From Actinomycetes bacterium (lineage in GTDB: Bacteria > Actinomycetota > Coriobacteriia > WRKU01 > WQUG01), in the NCBI GenBank assembly GCA_031268615.1, contig JAIRWZ010000121.1, positions 1 to 14,686 of the forward strand: a DNA stretch of 14,686 bases, read 5' to 3'. Shown here piece by piece: positions 6,887 to 13,381 of this stretch. How positions within the stretch are numbered: position 1 is the first letter of the stretch; each line of letters starts with the position of its first letter. The position numbers and the translations under genes were made by a program. The notes beneath the pieces are model-generated. The model was not told where the DNA came from and searched no databases. It saw only the letters and a list, made by a program, of their open reading frames with translations.

Positions 6887-6931
6887 CATGACAGCATTTA
6901 TGGTTGGCTACGACACGGGACAGGGGGCACT

Positions 6932-7378
6932 ATGCGTTGTCCGGCGTGCGGATTTGAGGAAAGTAAGGTCGTTGACTCGCGTACCAGTGAGGCGCAGGAC
7001 GCCATTCGCAGGCGCCGTGAGTGTCTGCGCTGCGGCGAGCGTTTTACGACCTATGAACGGCGCGAGGAGCAGCCGCTAATTGTGGTGAAACGCGATGGCA
7101 GCCGCCAGCCTTTTGACGACAACAAGCTGCGACGTGGGCTGTTGGTGGCGGCGGCGAAGCGGCCGATTTCCGGTGAAGATATCGACATTTTGATTACTGA
7201 CATTCGCGATAGTTTGCAGAATTCTTTCCGCTCGGAAATCGACAGCGCGACCTTGGGGGATTTGGTGCTGTTGCGTCTGAAAAATCTGGATGCGGTGGCC
7301 TATGTGCGCTTTGCGTCGGTCTATAAGGATTTCCAAAATCTGGAGGAATTCACGCATGAGCTGGACGATTTAAGCTAG
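6932..7378 (+). CDS. nrdR: Transcriptional repressor NrdR
   Basis: NrdR represses ribonucleotide reductase genes in response to (d)ATP. The 148-residue product is typical in length. The N-terminal zinc ribbon begins MRCPACGFEESKVVDSR with Cys3, Cys6, Cys31 and Cys34 (second pair in CLRCGERF), followed by FTTYERREE. The ATP-cone domain covers about 46-136, with VVKRDGSRQPFDDNKLRRGL, an IRDSL helix, and the closing LDAVAYVRFASVYKDF. An AGGGGG site lies 4 bases before ATG. dut starts 16 bases after the stop, so two genes of deoxynucleotide supply are linked. No ribonucleotide reductase gene is in the window; its targets lie elsewhere. Confidence 0.97.
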   Translation: MRCPACGFEESKVVDSRTSEAQDAIRRRRECLRCGERFTTYERREEQPLIVVKRDGSRQPFDDNKLRRGLLVAAAKRPISGEDIDILITDIRDSLQNSFRSEIDSATLGDLVLLRLKNLDAVAYVRFASVYKDFQNLEEFTHELDDLS

Positions 7379-7394
7379 GGGAGGGTTACGAGAC

Positions 7395-7835
7395 GTGACG
7401 AACTTTCGTGTTCCTGTGGTGCGGGTTCACCCTGAAATTCCGATGCCGGTGTATGCGCGGGCAGGCGACGCGGGGCTGGATTTGCATGCTTGCTGTGATG
7501 TTACCATCGCGCCGTTGACGCGGGTGCTGCTGCCGACCGGCATTAAAATCGCCCTGCCGGATGGGTACGCGGGATTTGTGCAACCGCGCAGTGGCCATGC
7601 CCTGCGTTCGGGTCTGACCTTTGTGAATACACCGGGCTTGATTGACAGTAACTTTCGGGGAGAAATCAAGGTGATTGCCTACAACACCGACCCGACGACG
7701 CCGATAGAGATTTCGTTCGGAGAGAAAATCGCCCAACTGGTTATCCAACAGGTTGCGACTATCGACCTGGAGGAAGTTGACGCGCTGGACGCCACCAATC
7801 GGGGCGAGGAGGGCTTCGGTTCGTCGGGGGACTGA
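7395..7835 (+). CDS. dut: Deoxyuridine 5'-triphosphate nucleotidohydrolase (dUTPase)
   Basis: Hydrolyses dUTP to dUMP and pyrophosphate, keeping uracil out of DNA and supplying dUMP for thymidylate synthesis. The 146-residue trimeric-type enzyme shows all five motifs: AGDAGLDL (1, about 23-30), PRSGHALRSGL (2, 64-74), NTPGLIDSNFRGEIKV (3, 78-93), GEKIAQLVI (4, 109-117) and RGEEGFGSSG (5, 136-145). Motif 5 reads GSSG where GSTG is most common. The start is GTG 7395, with GGGGAGGG at 7378-7385 as ribosome-binding site about 9 bases upstream. The last bases of the gene resemble the tandem repeat that follows in the spacer. Confidence 0.96.
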   Translation: MTNFRVPVVRVHPEIPMPVYARAGDAGLDLHACCDVTIAPLTRVLLPTGIKIALPDGYAGFVQPRSGHALRSGLTFVNTPGLIDSNFRGEIKVIAYNTDPTTPIEISFGEKIAQLVIQQVATIDLEEVDALDATNRGEEGFGSSGD

Positions 7836-7860
7836 AGGGTGGTGTGCGCGATGGCGTGAC

Positions 7861-7942
7861 GGCAGGGCTTGCTTGCCATGAGGTCGTCGGAGGATTGACG
7901 GGGCAGGGCTTGCTTGCCGCGAGGTCGTCAGGGAACTGACGG
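7861..7942 (+). repeat. Two tandem 41-bp repeats in the dut-def spacer
   Basis: Unit A (7861-7901) and unit B (7902-7942) both begin GGCAGGGCTTGCTTGCC and differ at 6 of 41 positions by my alignment. Each can fold a hairpin in its second half: CGTCAG-GGAA-CTGACG (7926-7941) in unit B and CGTCGG-AGGA-TTGACG in unit A, where G-T pairs replace A-T and G-C. The end of dut (about 7811-7840) carries a related but less perfect copy. The 206-base spacer 7836-8041 holds no credible gene; apart from these repeats it contains the def promoter. Confidence 0.7.
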
Positions 7943-8007
7943 GCTGGCGTTGAAAGTTCGTTAGTGGGAGTGGAATGCAGGTAGCGGGCGCAGACAAAGG
8001 CCTGGTG

Positions 8008-8034
8008 TTGGACAGGCGAAATGCCTGTTATAAT
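8008..8034 (+). promoter_or_regulatory. def promoter with an embedded dyad (possible operator)
   Basis: TG-T-TATAAT at 8026-8034 is a consensus extended -10, and TTGGAC at 8008-8013 is a -35-like hexamer 15 bases upstream. Between them lies a perfect 17-bp dyad, ACAGGC-N5-GCCTGT (8012-8028), overlapping both elements, where a repressor would block polymerase. The hexamer ends 7 bases before ATG 8042, predicting a leaderless def mRNA. The promoter is likely; the operator is inferred from symmetry and position. Confidence 0.6.
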
Positions 8035-8041
8035 GGCTCTC

Positions 8042-8623
8042 ATGAGCAAGGAAAAACCCTTAAAGAAACAGCGTAAAGGCAAGGCGCTGCCCGTCATTCG
8101 CTACCCTGACCCCATCCTGTCGCAGGTTAGCGTCGAGGTTGCCGTCCAGGACGAAGACCCGCGCGCGCTGCTGTCCTTTATCCGCGACCTGGTGGCGACT
8201 ATGCGCGCTGCCGAAGGCGTGGGTCTGGCCGCCATTCAGGTTGGCATACCCAAGCGCATCCTGGTCTTTGACGACAGCGACGCCGCCGACAACCCGCGCG
8301 CGCTGATTAATCCTCGCATTGTGTGGGCGGGCGATGAAGTGGAAACGCACGATGAAGGCTGCCTGTCTTTTCCGGGCTTGTACGCCCCGGTCGTCCGGCC
8401 GACCACAGTTCGCGTCGAAGCCCTGAACGAACACGGCACGCCCATTCTGTACGAAGGCGAAGGTCTGCTGGCGCGCGTGCTGCAGCATGAGATCGACCAC
8501 CTGAACGGCCTGACTTTTGTCCAGCGAGCCGCGCCTGAGGTGCGCAAAGCGGCGCTGCGTGAATACTTCGATTTGGGAAATCCTGTGTCTGCGTCTGACC
8601 CCGCGGACAACAATTCGAAGTGA
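8042..8623 (+). CDS. def: Peptide deformylase
   Basis: Removes the formyl group from the N-terminal methionine of new proteins, using a bound ferrous or similar metal ion. The 193-residue product has all three motifs: GVGLAAIQVG (59-68), EGCLSFPG (105-112, metal ligand Cys107) and QHEIDHLNG (148-156, ligands His149 and His153, catalytic Glu150). ATGs at 8021 and 8033 are in frame upstream, but they lie within or before the -10 box, so translation should begin at 8042, where transcription is predicted to start. The N-terminus is Lys-rich. The stop overlaps the GTG start of fmt by 4 bases, so the two enzymes of the formyl-methionine cycle are translationally coupled. Confidence 0.95.
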   Translation: MSKEKPLKKQRKGKALPVIRYPDPILSQVSVEVAVQDEDPRALLSFIRDLVATMRAAEGVGLAAIQVGIPKRILVFDDSDAADNPRALINPRIVWAGDEVETHDEGCLSFPGLYAPVVRPTTVRVEALNEHGTPILYEGEGLLARVLQHEIDHLNGLTFVQRAAPEVRKAALREYFDLGNPVSASDPADNNSK

Positions 8624-9807
8624 GTACGTCCATGCGTTGTGTGTTTTTTGGTACACCCGACTTTGCCGCCCGCATACTGCGGCGTCTGGCGGCGGTTCCC
8701 CATCTGGAAATCGCCGGTGTCGTCACCCGCCTGGACGCTGTCAGCAAGCGCGGCAAGACGGCGGCGCCAAGCCCTGTTGCGTTAGCAGCCGCCGAGCTGG
8801 GTTTACCGGTTAAAAAGCTGTCATCGCTGGCTGCTTTCGATACCGATTTCTGTCTGCCCCGTGTGACGGACACTAAGCGACCTTTCGGCTCGGAAGGTTT
8901 CCCTGGCGGCCCGTACCCCCTGGAAGACAACCCGTGTGCGGATGCTGATGTTTTTATTGTGGCAGCGTTTGGCCTGCTGCTGCCACCAGCGCTATTGACC
9001 ATGCCGCGCCGGGGCTGTGTCAATGTTCACGCGTCGCTGCTCCCACGCTGGCGCGGCGCGGCTCCGATTGAACGCGCGATGTTAGCCGGAGACCCGAACA
9101 GTGGCGTCAGTATCATGCGGATGGAAGCCGGGTTGGATACCGGGCCGTATTGCGCGCGCGCGGCTGTTCCCATCGGCGACACATCAGCCGATGAGCTGCG
9201 CCGGGAACTGGCGGAGCTGGGCGCGACCTTGCTGCTGGATAGTTTGCCTGCCATTGCCGATGGCAGCGCAGAGTGGACTGCGCAGGATTTAGCACAGGTG
9301 ACCTATGCGCAAAAGATTGCGAAAGGCGAGCTGAACCTTTCTCCGGAAGTGAACGCTGAAATGAATCTGCGGCGGGTACGCGCGTCAAGCGCAAGCGCTC
9401 CGGCGAAGTGTTGTATCGCGGGCACTGAACTGCGGGTGACAGCAGCACGTGTCGGGGACGCCGGGGGGGACAGAGCCGAAGTCTCGAAAGCAAACGGGAG
9501 GGGCAGGACCGCAGCCCGGCTCGTTGCCCGGTCCCCACAACCGCCAGACGATGGCGCCGTCGCAGTGCCCGCTCTGCGATTGACCTGCACGGATGGCTCC
9601 GTGCTGGAAGTCCTGCGGTTGCAACCGGCTGGTAAACGCGAGATGGCCGCGGCTGACTGGCTGCGGGGCCTGCGCTTGCCCGCCAGCTCCGCCACGGCTC
9701 TCATCTCTGGAGCTACCACTACTGCTATTCCCGCCACCTGCGACGCCACCGCCACGTCCGACCCTGACGCCTCCGACGCCTCTGACATCTACCTGACATG
9801 GCACTGA
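8620..9807 (+). CDS. fmt: Methionyl-tRNA formyltransferase with insertions
   Basis: Transfers a formyl group from 10-formyl-tetrahydrofolate to Met-tRNA for initiation. The N-terminus (MSTSMRCVFFGTPDFAARIL) matches the usual Fmt start, supporting GTG 8620 over ATG 8632. The catalytic residues are present: Asn135 and His137 in VNVHASLLPRWRGAAPI, and Asp173 in GLDTG. At 395 residues it is about 80 longer than typical. About 27 extra residues lie between positions 72 and 108; this follows because the catalytic residues are all shifted by 27 relative to E. coli Fmt. The C-terminal tRNA-binding part carries another insertion near 279-315 and a Ser/Thr/Asp/Ala-rich tail from about 355. The FNPWP motif of the C-terminal domain is replaced by an Ala/Ser-rich stretch. 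The reading frame is intact and the active site complete, so I expect a working enzyme. Confidence 0.93.
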   Translation: MSTSMRCVFFGTPDFAARILRRLAAVPHLEIAGVVTRLDAVSKRGKTAAPSPVALAAAELGLPVKKLSSLAAFDTDFCLPRVTDTKRPFGSEGFPGGPYPLEDNPCADADVFIVAAFGLLLPPALLTMPRRGCVNVHASLLPRWRGAAPIERAMLAGDPNSGVSIMRMEAGLDTGPYCARAAVPIGDTSADELRRELAELGATLLLDSLPAIADGSAEWTAQDLAQVTYAQKIAKGELNLSPEVNAEMNLRRVRASSASAPAKCCIAGTELRVTAARVGDAGGDRAEVSKANGRGRTAARLVARSPQPPDDGAVAVPALRLTCTDGSVLEVLRLQPAGKREMAAADWLRGLRLPASSATALISGATTTAIPATCDATATSDPDASDASDIYLTWH

Positions 9808-11180
9808 GTCCCGCTCGCACCCTGGCCTGCGACGTCATCACCCGCGTTCGTCAGCGCGACGCCTACGCGCACGAGACCCTGTCGGCTGCCCTGTCCCACC
9901 ACCACCTGTCCGCCCCAGACGCCGCTTTCGCCACTCGTCTGGCCTACGGCACGATTGCTTGTCGCGGTACGCTGGACGAAATCGTCACCGCCCAGCTCTC
10001 ACGCCCCAAATCCACCGACCCCGTGGTCATCGACGCTCTGGCGCTTTCTGCCTGGGAACTGTATTTTTCCGATACGGTAAGCTACGCTATCGTTGACCAG
10101 GGGGTTGAGCTGATACATACCCTCAAAGGGCCGCGGTATCGTTCTCTGGCCAATGCTCTGCTCCGCCGTCTGGCCGGCGCGCGCGCCGCCTTCCCCTTTG
10201 CTGACCCCCGCACTGACCCTGCTGCGCATGCTCGTCAACACGGTCATCCCGTCTGGCTGGCTCGTTACCTGCGCGCGCGCTTTGGCTTTGATACCGCCGA
10301 CTGCCTCATGGCCGTCAACAACGAACCGGCCCCGTTGTATTTGGCACACCTGCCCTTTTCCACGGATTTTGATGAAGTCATGGCTCGTTTAGAAGATCAG
10401 CGAGCGCGTCCAGTCCTGGGACCCGTACCCGGCTGTATAGAAATCGGTGTGCCGTCAGCTGTCGTCGCCAGTCCGCTGCTGTCCTCGCGGGACGTGGTGG
10501 TTATCGACGCCGCCGCCCAGCAGTGTGTCGCCTTGGCGCGCGCCCAGGCAGGCCAGTCTCTTGTTGAGATTGGCAGTGGACGCGGGACAAAGACCTTATT
10601 GTTGGCAGCCAACGCGCGTCGGGGAGGTGGTCCGGCGAAGGTACGTGGCATTGACCTGCATGAATTTAAGACGAACGTTCTAAGCGCTGACGCGAAACGT
10701 CTGGGCGCCTGGGAAGTGGACGCGTTGAGCGCGGATGTGACGCAACGCGATTTTATAGATTGGGCTGCGGCGCATAATCTGACTGAAGCCGATACTGTTT
10801 TTATTGACGCGCCCTGTAGCGGATTGGGTACCTTGCGACGCCATCCGGATAAGCGTTGGCGCTTGCAACAGGCCGATATCGGTCGTGCGGCGCAGCTGGG
10901 GTCGGCGTTGCTCCAAACGGCAGCACGATTACTGCATTCTGATGGCATGTTAATCTACGCAACGTGTACAATAAGCGCAGAGGAAAACGAAGACCAGATT
11001 GCCGATTTCCTGTCTTCAGAGCTGGGAAGTCAATTTGAGTCACAGCCGGTGGTAAACAGCGAGCTGCCGCCGACTTTTGCCGACGCTCTGACGAAGAGAG
11101 GGCAGTTTCAGACGCTGCCTACGCACCATGGTCCCGACGGCCACTTTTGCGCCAGACTTAAGAAAAAGAGGGCAGGATAA
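9798..11180 (+). CDS. rsmB: 16S rRNA (cytosine-C5) methyltransferase RsmB (Sun)
   Basis: Makes 5-methylcytosine at position 967 (E. coli numbering) of 16S rRNA using S-adenosylmethionine. The 460-residue protein has a NusB-like RNA-binding N-terminal domain (about 1-130, with RLAYGTI, ELYF and LANALLRRL) and a Rossmann methyltransferase domain from about 230. Motif IV is IDAPCSGLGTLRRHPDKRWR with Cys340, and motif VI is IYATCTISAEENE with the presumed nucleophile Cys390. Motif I reads EIGSGRGTKT rather than the common APGGKT, a variant. The start overlaps fmt by 10 bases. RsmB and the RsmB-like RlmI/NSUN families share these motifs; the NusB-like domain and the def-fmt context favour RsmB. 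Confidence 0.92.
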   Translation: MALSPARTLACDVITRVRQRDAYAHETLSAALSHHHLSAPDAAFATRLAYGTIACRGTLDEIVTAQLSRPKSTDPVVIDALALSAWELYFSDTVSYAIVDQGVELIHTLKGPRYRSLANALLRRLAGARAAFPFADPRTDPAAHARQHGHPVWLARYLRARFGFDTADCLMAVNNEPAPLYLAHLPFSTDFDEVMARLEDQRARPVLGPVPGCIEIGVPSAVVASPLLSSRDVVVIDAAAQQCVALARAQAGQSLVEIGSGRGTKTLLLAANARRGGGPAKVRGIDLHEFKTNVLSADAKRLGAWEVDALSADVTQRDFIDWAAAHNLTEADTVFIDAPCSGLGTLRRHPDKRWRLQQADIGRAAQLGSALLQTAARLLHSDGMLIYATCTISAEENEDQIADFLSSELGSQFESQPVVNSELPPTFADALTKRGQFQTLPTHHGPDGHFCARLKKKRAG

Positions 11181-11196
11181 AGGAAAGGGGAATGAT

Positions 11197-12150
11197 ATGG
11201 AAGCCGCGAGAATTCAGGAAATGATGGACGTGACGATTGCTGCCGCTTTTGCCGCGGGAAAATGGGTGGGACGCGGTGATAAAAACACTGCGGATGGCGC
11301 GGCGGTTGCGGCGATGCGTGAGGCGCTGAACCAGCTGCCGATTTCGGGACGCGTTGTCATCGGTGAGGGAGAACGCGACGAGGCGCCGATGTTGTTTATT
11401 GGCGAAGAGGTGGGCAGCGGCGGAGAGGCAATTGATATCGCTGTTGACCCCATCGAAGGCACAAATATGACGGCATATAACCAACCGAATTCGATTGCGG
11501 TGCTGGCCTTTGCACCACGTGGGTCGCTGTTGTATGCGCCGGACACCTATATGCACAAGATTGCGGCCGGACCCGCGGCACGCGATGTCATCGACATTGA
11601 CGCGACGCCGGGCGACAACTGCCGGGCGGTGGCTGCGGCGCTGGATAAGCCGGTAGAAGATGTGGTGGTCTGTTTTCTGGATCGCGAGCGCAACGAAGAA
11701 AAGATTGCCGCGGTGCGCGAGGCCGGAGCGCGGGTGCGCTTGATTGGTGACGGAGACGTGTTTGGCGTGATTTCAACTGCTATCGCCGGTGCGGGGATTG
11801 ATTTGTACCTGGGCAGCGGCGCTGCGCCGGAAGGCGTGTTGGCCGCAACAGCAATGCGCTGTATTGACGGTGGATTTCAGGGGCGGTTTTTGTTCCGCAA
11901 CGACGACGAGCGGCGCCGTGCGGAGAAAACGGCGGGGCTCGATATTGACGGGGTGCTGCGCCGTGATGATTTGGTGCGTACCGATGATGCCGTATTTATT
12001 GCCACCGGCATTACCGATGGCGAACTGCTACGTGGTGTGGGCAGCGGGGACCGCGCGAATTCACTGGTGATGGATTGCAAGTCGAAAACCATTCGTTTTG
12101 TCGAGACCATTTATCGTGGCCGCTCCACCGGTGCGCTGTCGGTAGCTTAG
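11197..12150 (+). CDS. glpX: Class II fructose-1,6-bisphosphatase (GlpX)
   Basis: Hydrolyses fructose-1,6-bisphosphate to fructose-6-phosphate in gluconeogenesis; the only such enzyme in many actinobacteria. The 317-residue product contains VGRGDKNTADGAAV (about 24-37), VVIGEGERDEAPML with Glu57, DIAVDPIEGTNMTA with Asp80, Asp84 and Glu87, NSIAVLA, and LGSGAAPEGVLAATAMRC with Glu212. These cover the metal and substrate-binding acids of the family. The frame is open from 11128 inside rsmB, but ATG 11197 follows AGGAAAGGGG (11181-11190) by 6 bases and gives the normal N-terminus. Some GlpX proteins also act on sedoheptulose bisphosphate; the sequence does not decide this. Part of the def operon by spacing. 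Confidence 0.95.
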   Translation: MEAARIQEMMDVTIAAAFAAGKWVGRGDKNTADGAAVAAMREALNQLPISGRVVIGEGERDEAPMLFIGEEVGSGGEAIDIAVDPIEGTNMTAYNQPNSIAVLAFAPRGSLLYAPDTYMHKIAAGPAARDVIDIDATPGDNCRAVAAALDKPVEDVVVCFLDRERNEEKIAAVREAGARVRLIGDGDVFGVISTAIAGAGIDLYLGSGAAPEGVLAATAMRCIDGGFQGRFLFRNDDERRRAEKTAGLDIDGVLRRDDLVRTDDAVFIATGITDGELLRGVGSGDRANSLVMDCKSKTIRFVETIYRGRSTGALSVA

Positions 12151-12174
12151 AGCGAGAGTAGGCTTTTCGGGCTG

Positions 12175-13353
12175 ATGGCAGTTCCCCTTCGCAGTTCGCT
12201 GAGCAAGACGGATTTGGCAAAGCTGCCTCCGGTGTCGCGCGAACGCGCACGCAGGCAGCGGCTGGTTGAGGGCATGCTTTTGGTTCGGATTTGTGTGGGG
12301 ATAGCAATAGCGGTCGGCCTGGTTGGTGTGGCGCTGGTGGCGGTAAACATCTGGGGTATGGTTACGGTGCCGGGTGTTGAGGGGACTAATCTGGAACAGG
12401 CCGAGCGTCAGGCGCGTAGCGCCGGGCTAACGGTCGAAGTGGTAGCGGAGCGCTATTCAACCGGACCGCAGGGTCGTGTGTTGGAACAAGAGCCGGCTGC
12501 CGGTCAGCGTATACGACGCGGCACGACGCTGCGTCTGACTGTGTCAAACGGCGTGTCAGGATTTGTCGTACCCGACCTGGTGGGATTGGAGGAGGAACAG
12601 GCCCGCGCGGAGCTGGCGACCTTGGGACTGGAAGTTTCGGTGATAACGGAAAGCTCTGAAGCCACGGCGGGAGTGGTTCTCTCTACCGTACCGGCAGGAG
12701 GCACGAAGGTGACTGCCGGTGATGGACTGGTTTTACATGTGGCAGATAAACGTGACAAGGTCGGTCTGCGCAGCTGGCCTCTGTCCGGGCAGGTTGTAGT
12801 AGTAGAGCCACGCTGGATGGGGCTGTATGAGGACGGGGATGTGACCTATGAGATTGCGCGGCGTCTGGCTTCGCTGGTAAAGGCGGCAGAAGGTAAAGCT
12901 GTGGTGACCAGGCAGGTGCAGGAACGCAGGGTCAGCGATACAGTATATGCGCAACGAGCGAAGAGCGAACACCCTGATGTCTGGATACGCCTGGTGTTAG
13001 ATGGGGTGGGAAGTAGCGAAGGAAGTGAAAAGGCTCAAGGAGGTACCGGCACCGGATTGGTTGTCGGCGCGTCAAGTCGGGTGGGCCGGCCAGACGCTGG
13101 CACTGGCACGGAGGGGGATGGTGAAAGTGATACCTTGGCTGCGGAACTGACTAGCGAACTGCGACAGTTTAGCGATGAGGTCACGCAGGTGCAGATACAG
13201 CTGACAACAACAGTCGCTTCCGGCCGTAGCGTCGTGTTATCGCTGGGCAGCAGCAAAAATACTGCTGACCGGGCGCTGTTTGGCGATTCGCAGTGGTGCG
13301 ACAACGTAGCGCGTGCCCTGTATATGGCCATCGGAGCTACGCTGGCGAAATGA
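12175..13353 (+). CDS. PASTA-domain membrane protein with catalytically degenerate amidase-like domain
   Basis: A 392-residue protein: a basic cytoplasmic N-terminus (1-36), one membrane helix (about 38-58), PASTA domains at about 62-125 (VTVPGVEGTNLEQAE...GTTLRLTVSNG) and 128-190 (FVVPDLVGLEEEQARAEL...GDGLVLHVA), and an extracytoplasmic C-terminal region 205-390. That region follows the outline of N-acetylmuramoyl-L-alanine amidases (Amidase_3): VVVEPRWMGLYEDGDVTYEIARRLASLV, then VVTRQVQERRVSDTVYAQRA, WIRLVLDG, a Gly/Ser-rich loop, VVLSLGSSKNTADR and an ending of AIGATL. The expected zinc histidines (DPGHGG, SIHAN) read EPRWMG and RLVLDG, and the catalytic glutamate site (VELGFLSN) reads VLSLGSSKN, so hydrolysis is unlikely. 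PASTA domains bind muropeptides or beta-lactams. Likely a wall-sensing or scaffold protein. PASTA and membrane topology are firm; the amidase relation is moderate. Confidence 0.82.
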   Translation: MAVPLRSSLSKTDLAKLPPVSRERARRQRLVEGMLLVRICVGIAIAVGLVGVALVAVNIWGMVTVPGVEGTNLEQAERQARSAGLTVEVVAERYSTGPQGRVLEQEPAAGQRIRRGTTLRLTVSNGVSGFVVPDLVGLEEEQARAELATLGLEVSVITESSEATAGVVLSTVPAGGTKVTAGDGLVLHVADKRDKVGLRSWPLSGQVVVVEPRWMGLYEDGDVTYEIARRLASLVKAAEGKAVVTRQVQERRVSDTVYAQRAKSEHPDVWIRLVLDGVGSSEGSEKAQGGTGTGLVVGASSRVGRPDAGTGTEGDGESDTLAAELTSELRQFSDEVTQVQIQLTTTVASGRSVVLSLGSSKNTADRALFGDSQWCDNVARALYMAIGATLAK

Positions 13354-13381
13354 GTGCGGCAAGAATGCGACAATGGCCGGT

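Noticed and set aside
6786..7079. 97-codon + strand frame overlapping pstB and nrdR
   Set aside because: Out of frame with nrdR, which has its full zinc-ribbon and ATP-cone motifs; the alternative product is unrecognisable.
7861..7942. CRISPR-like or insertion-sequence-end reading of the repeats
   Set aside because: The two units abut directly with no spacer and are imperfect, and there is no transposase or cas gene.
8021..8041. Upstream ATGs at 8021 and 8033 as the def start
   Set aside because: They lie before or within the -10 hexamer and would precede the predicted transcription start.
8307..9023. 238-codon open frame on the - strand opposite def and fmt
   Set aside because: It lies opposite two certain genes, its product is low-complexity with no recognisable domain, and antisense frames stay open in such GC-rich DNA.
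12800..13353. Active N-acetylmuramoyl-L-alanine amidase
   Set aside because: The positions expected for zinc histidines and the catalytic glutamate hold other residues, so an active enzyme cannot be supported.
12175..13353. Truncated PASTA Ser/Thr kinase
   Set aside because: The cytoplasmic part is only about 36 residues with no kinase motifs, and the upstream sequence encodes intact GlpX, so no kinase domain has been broken off here.
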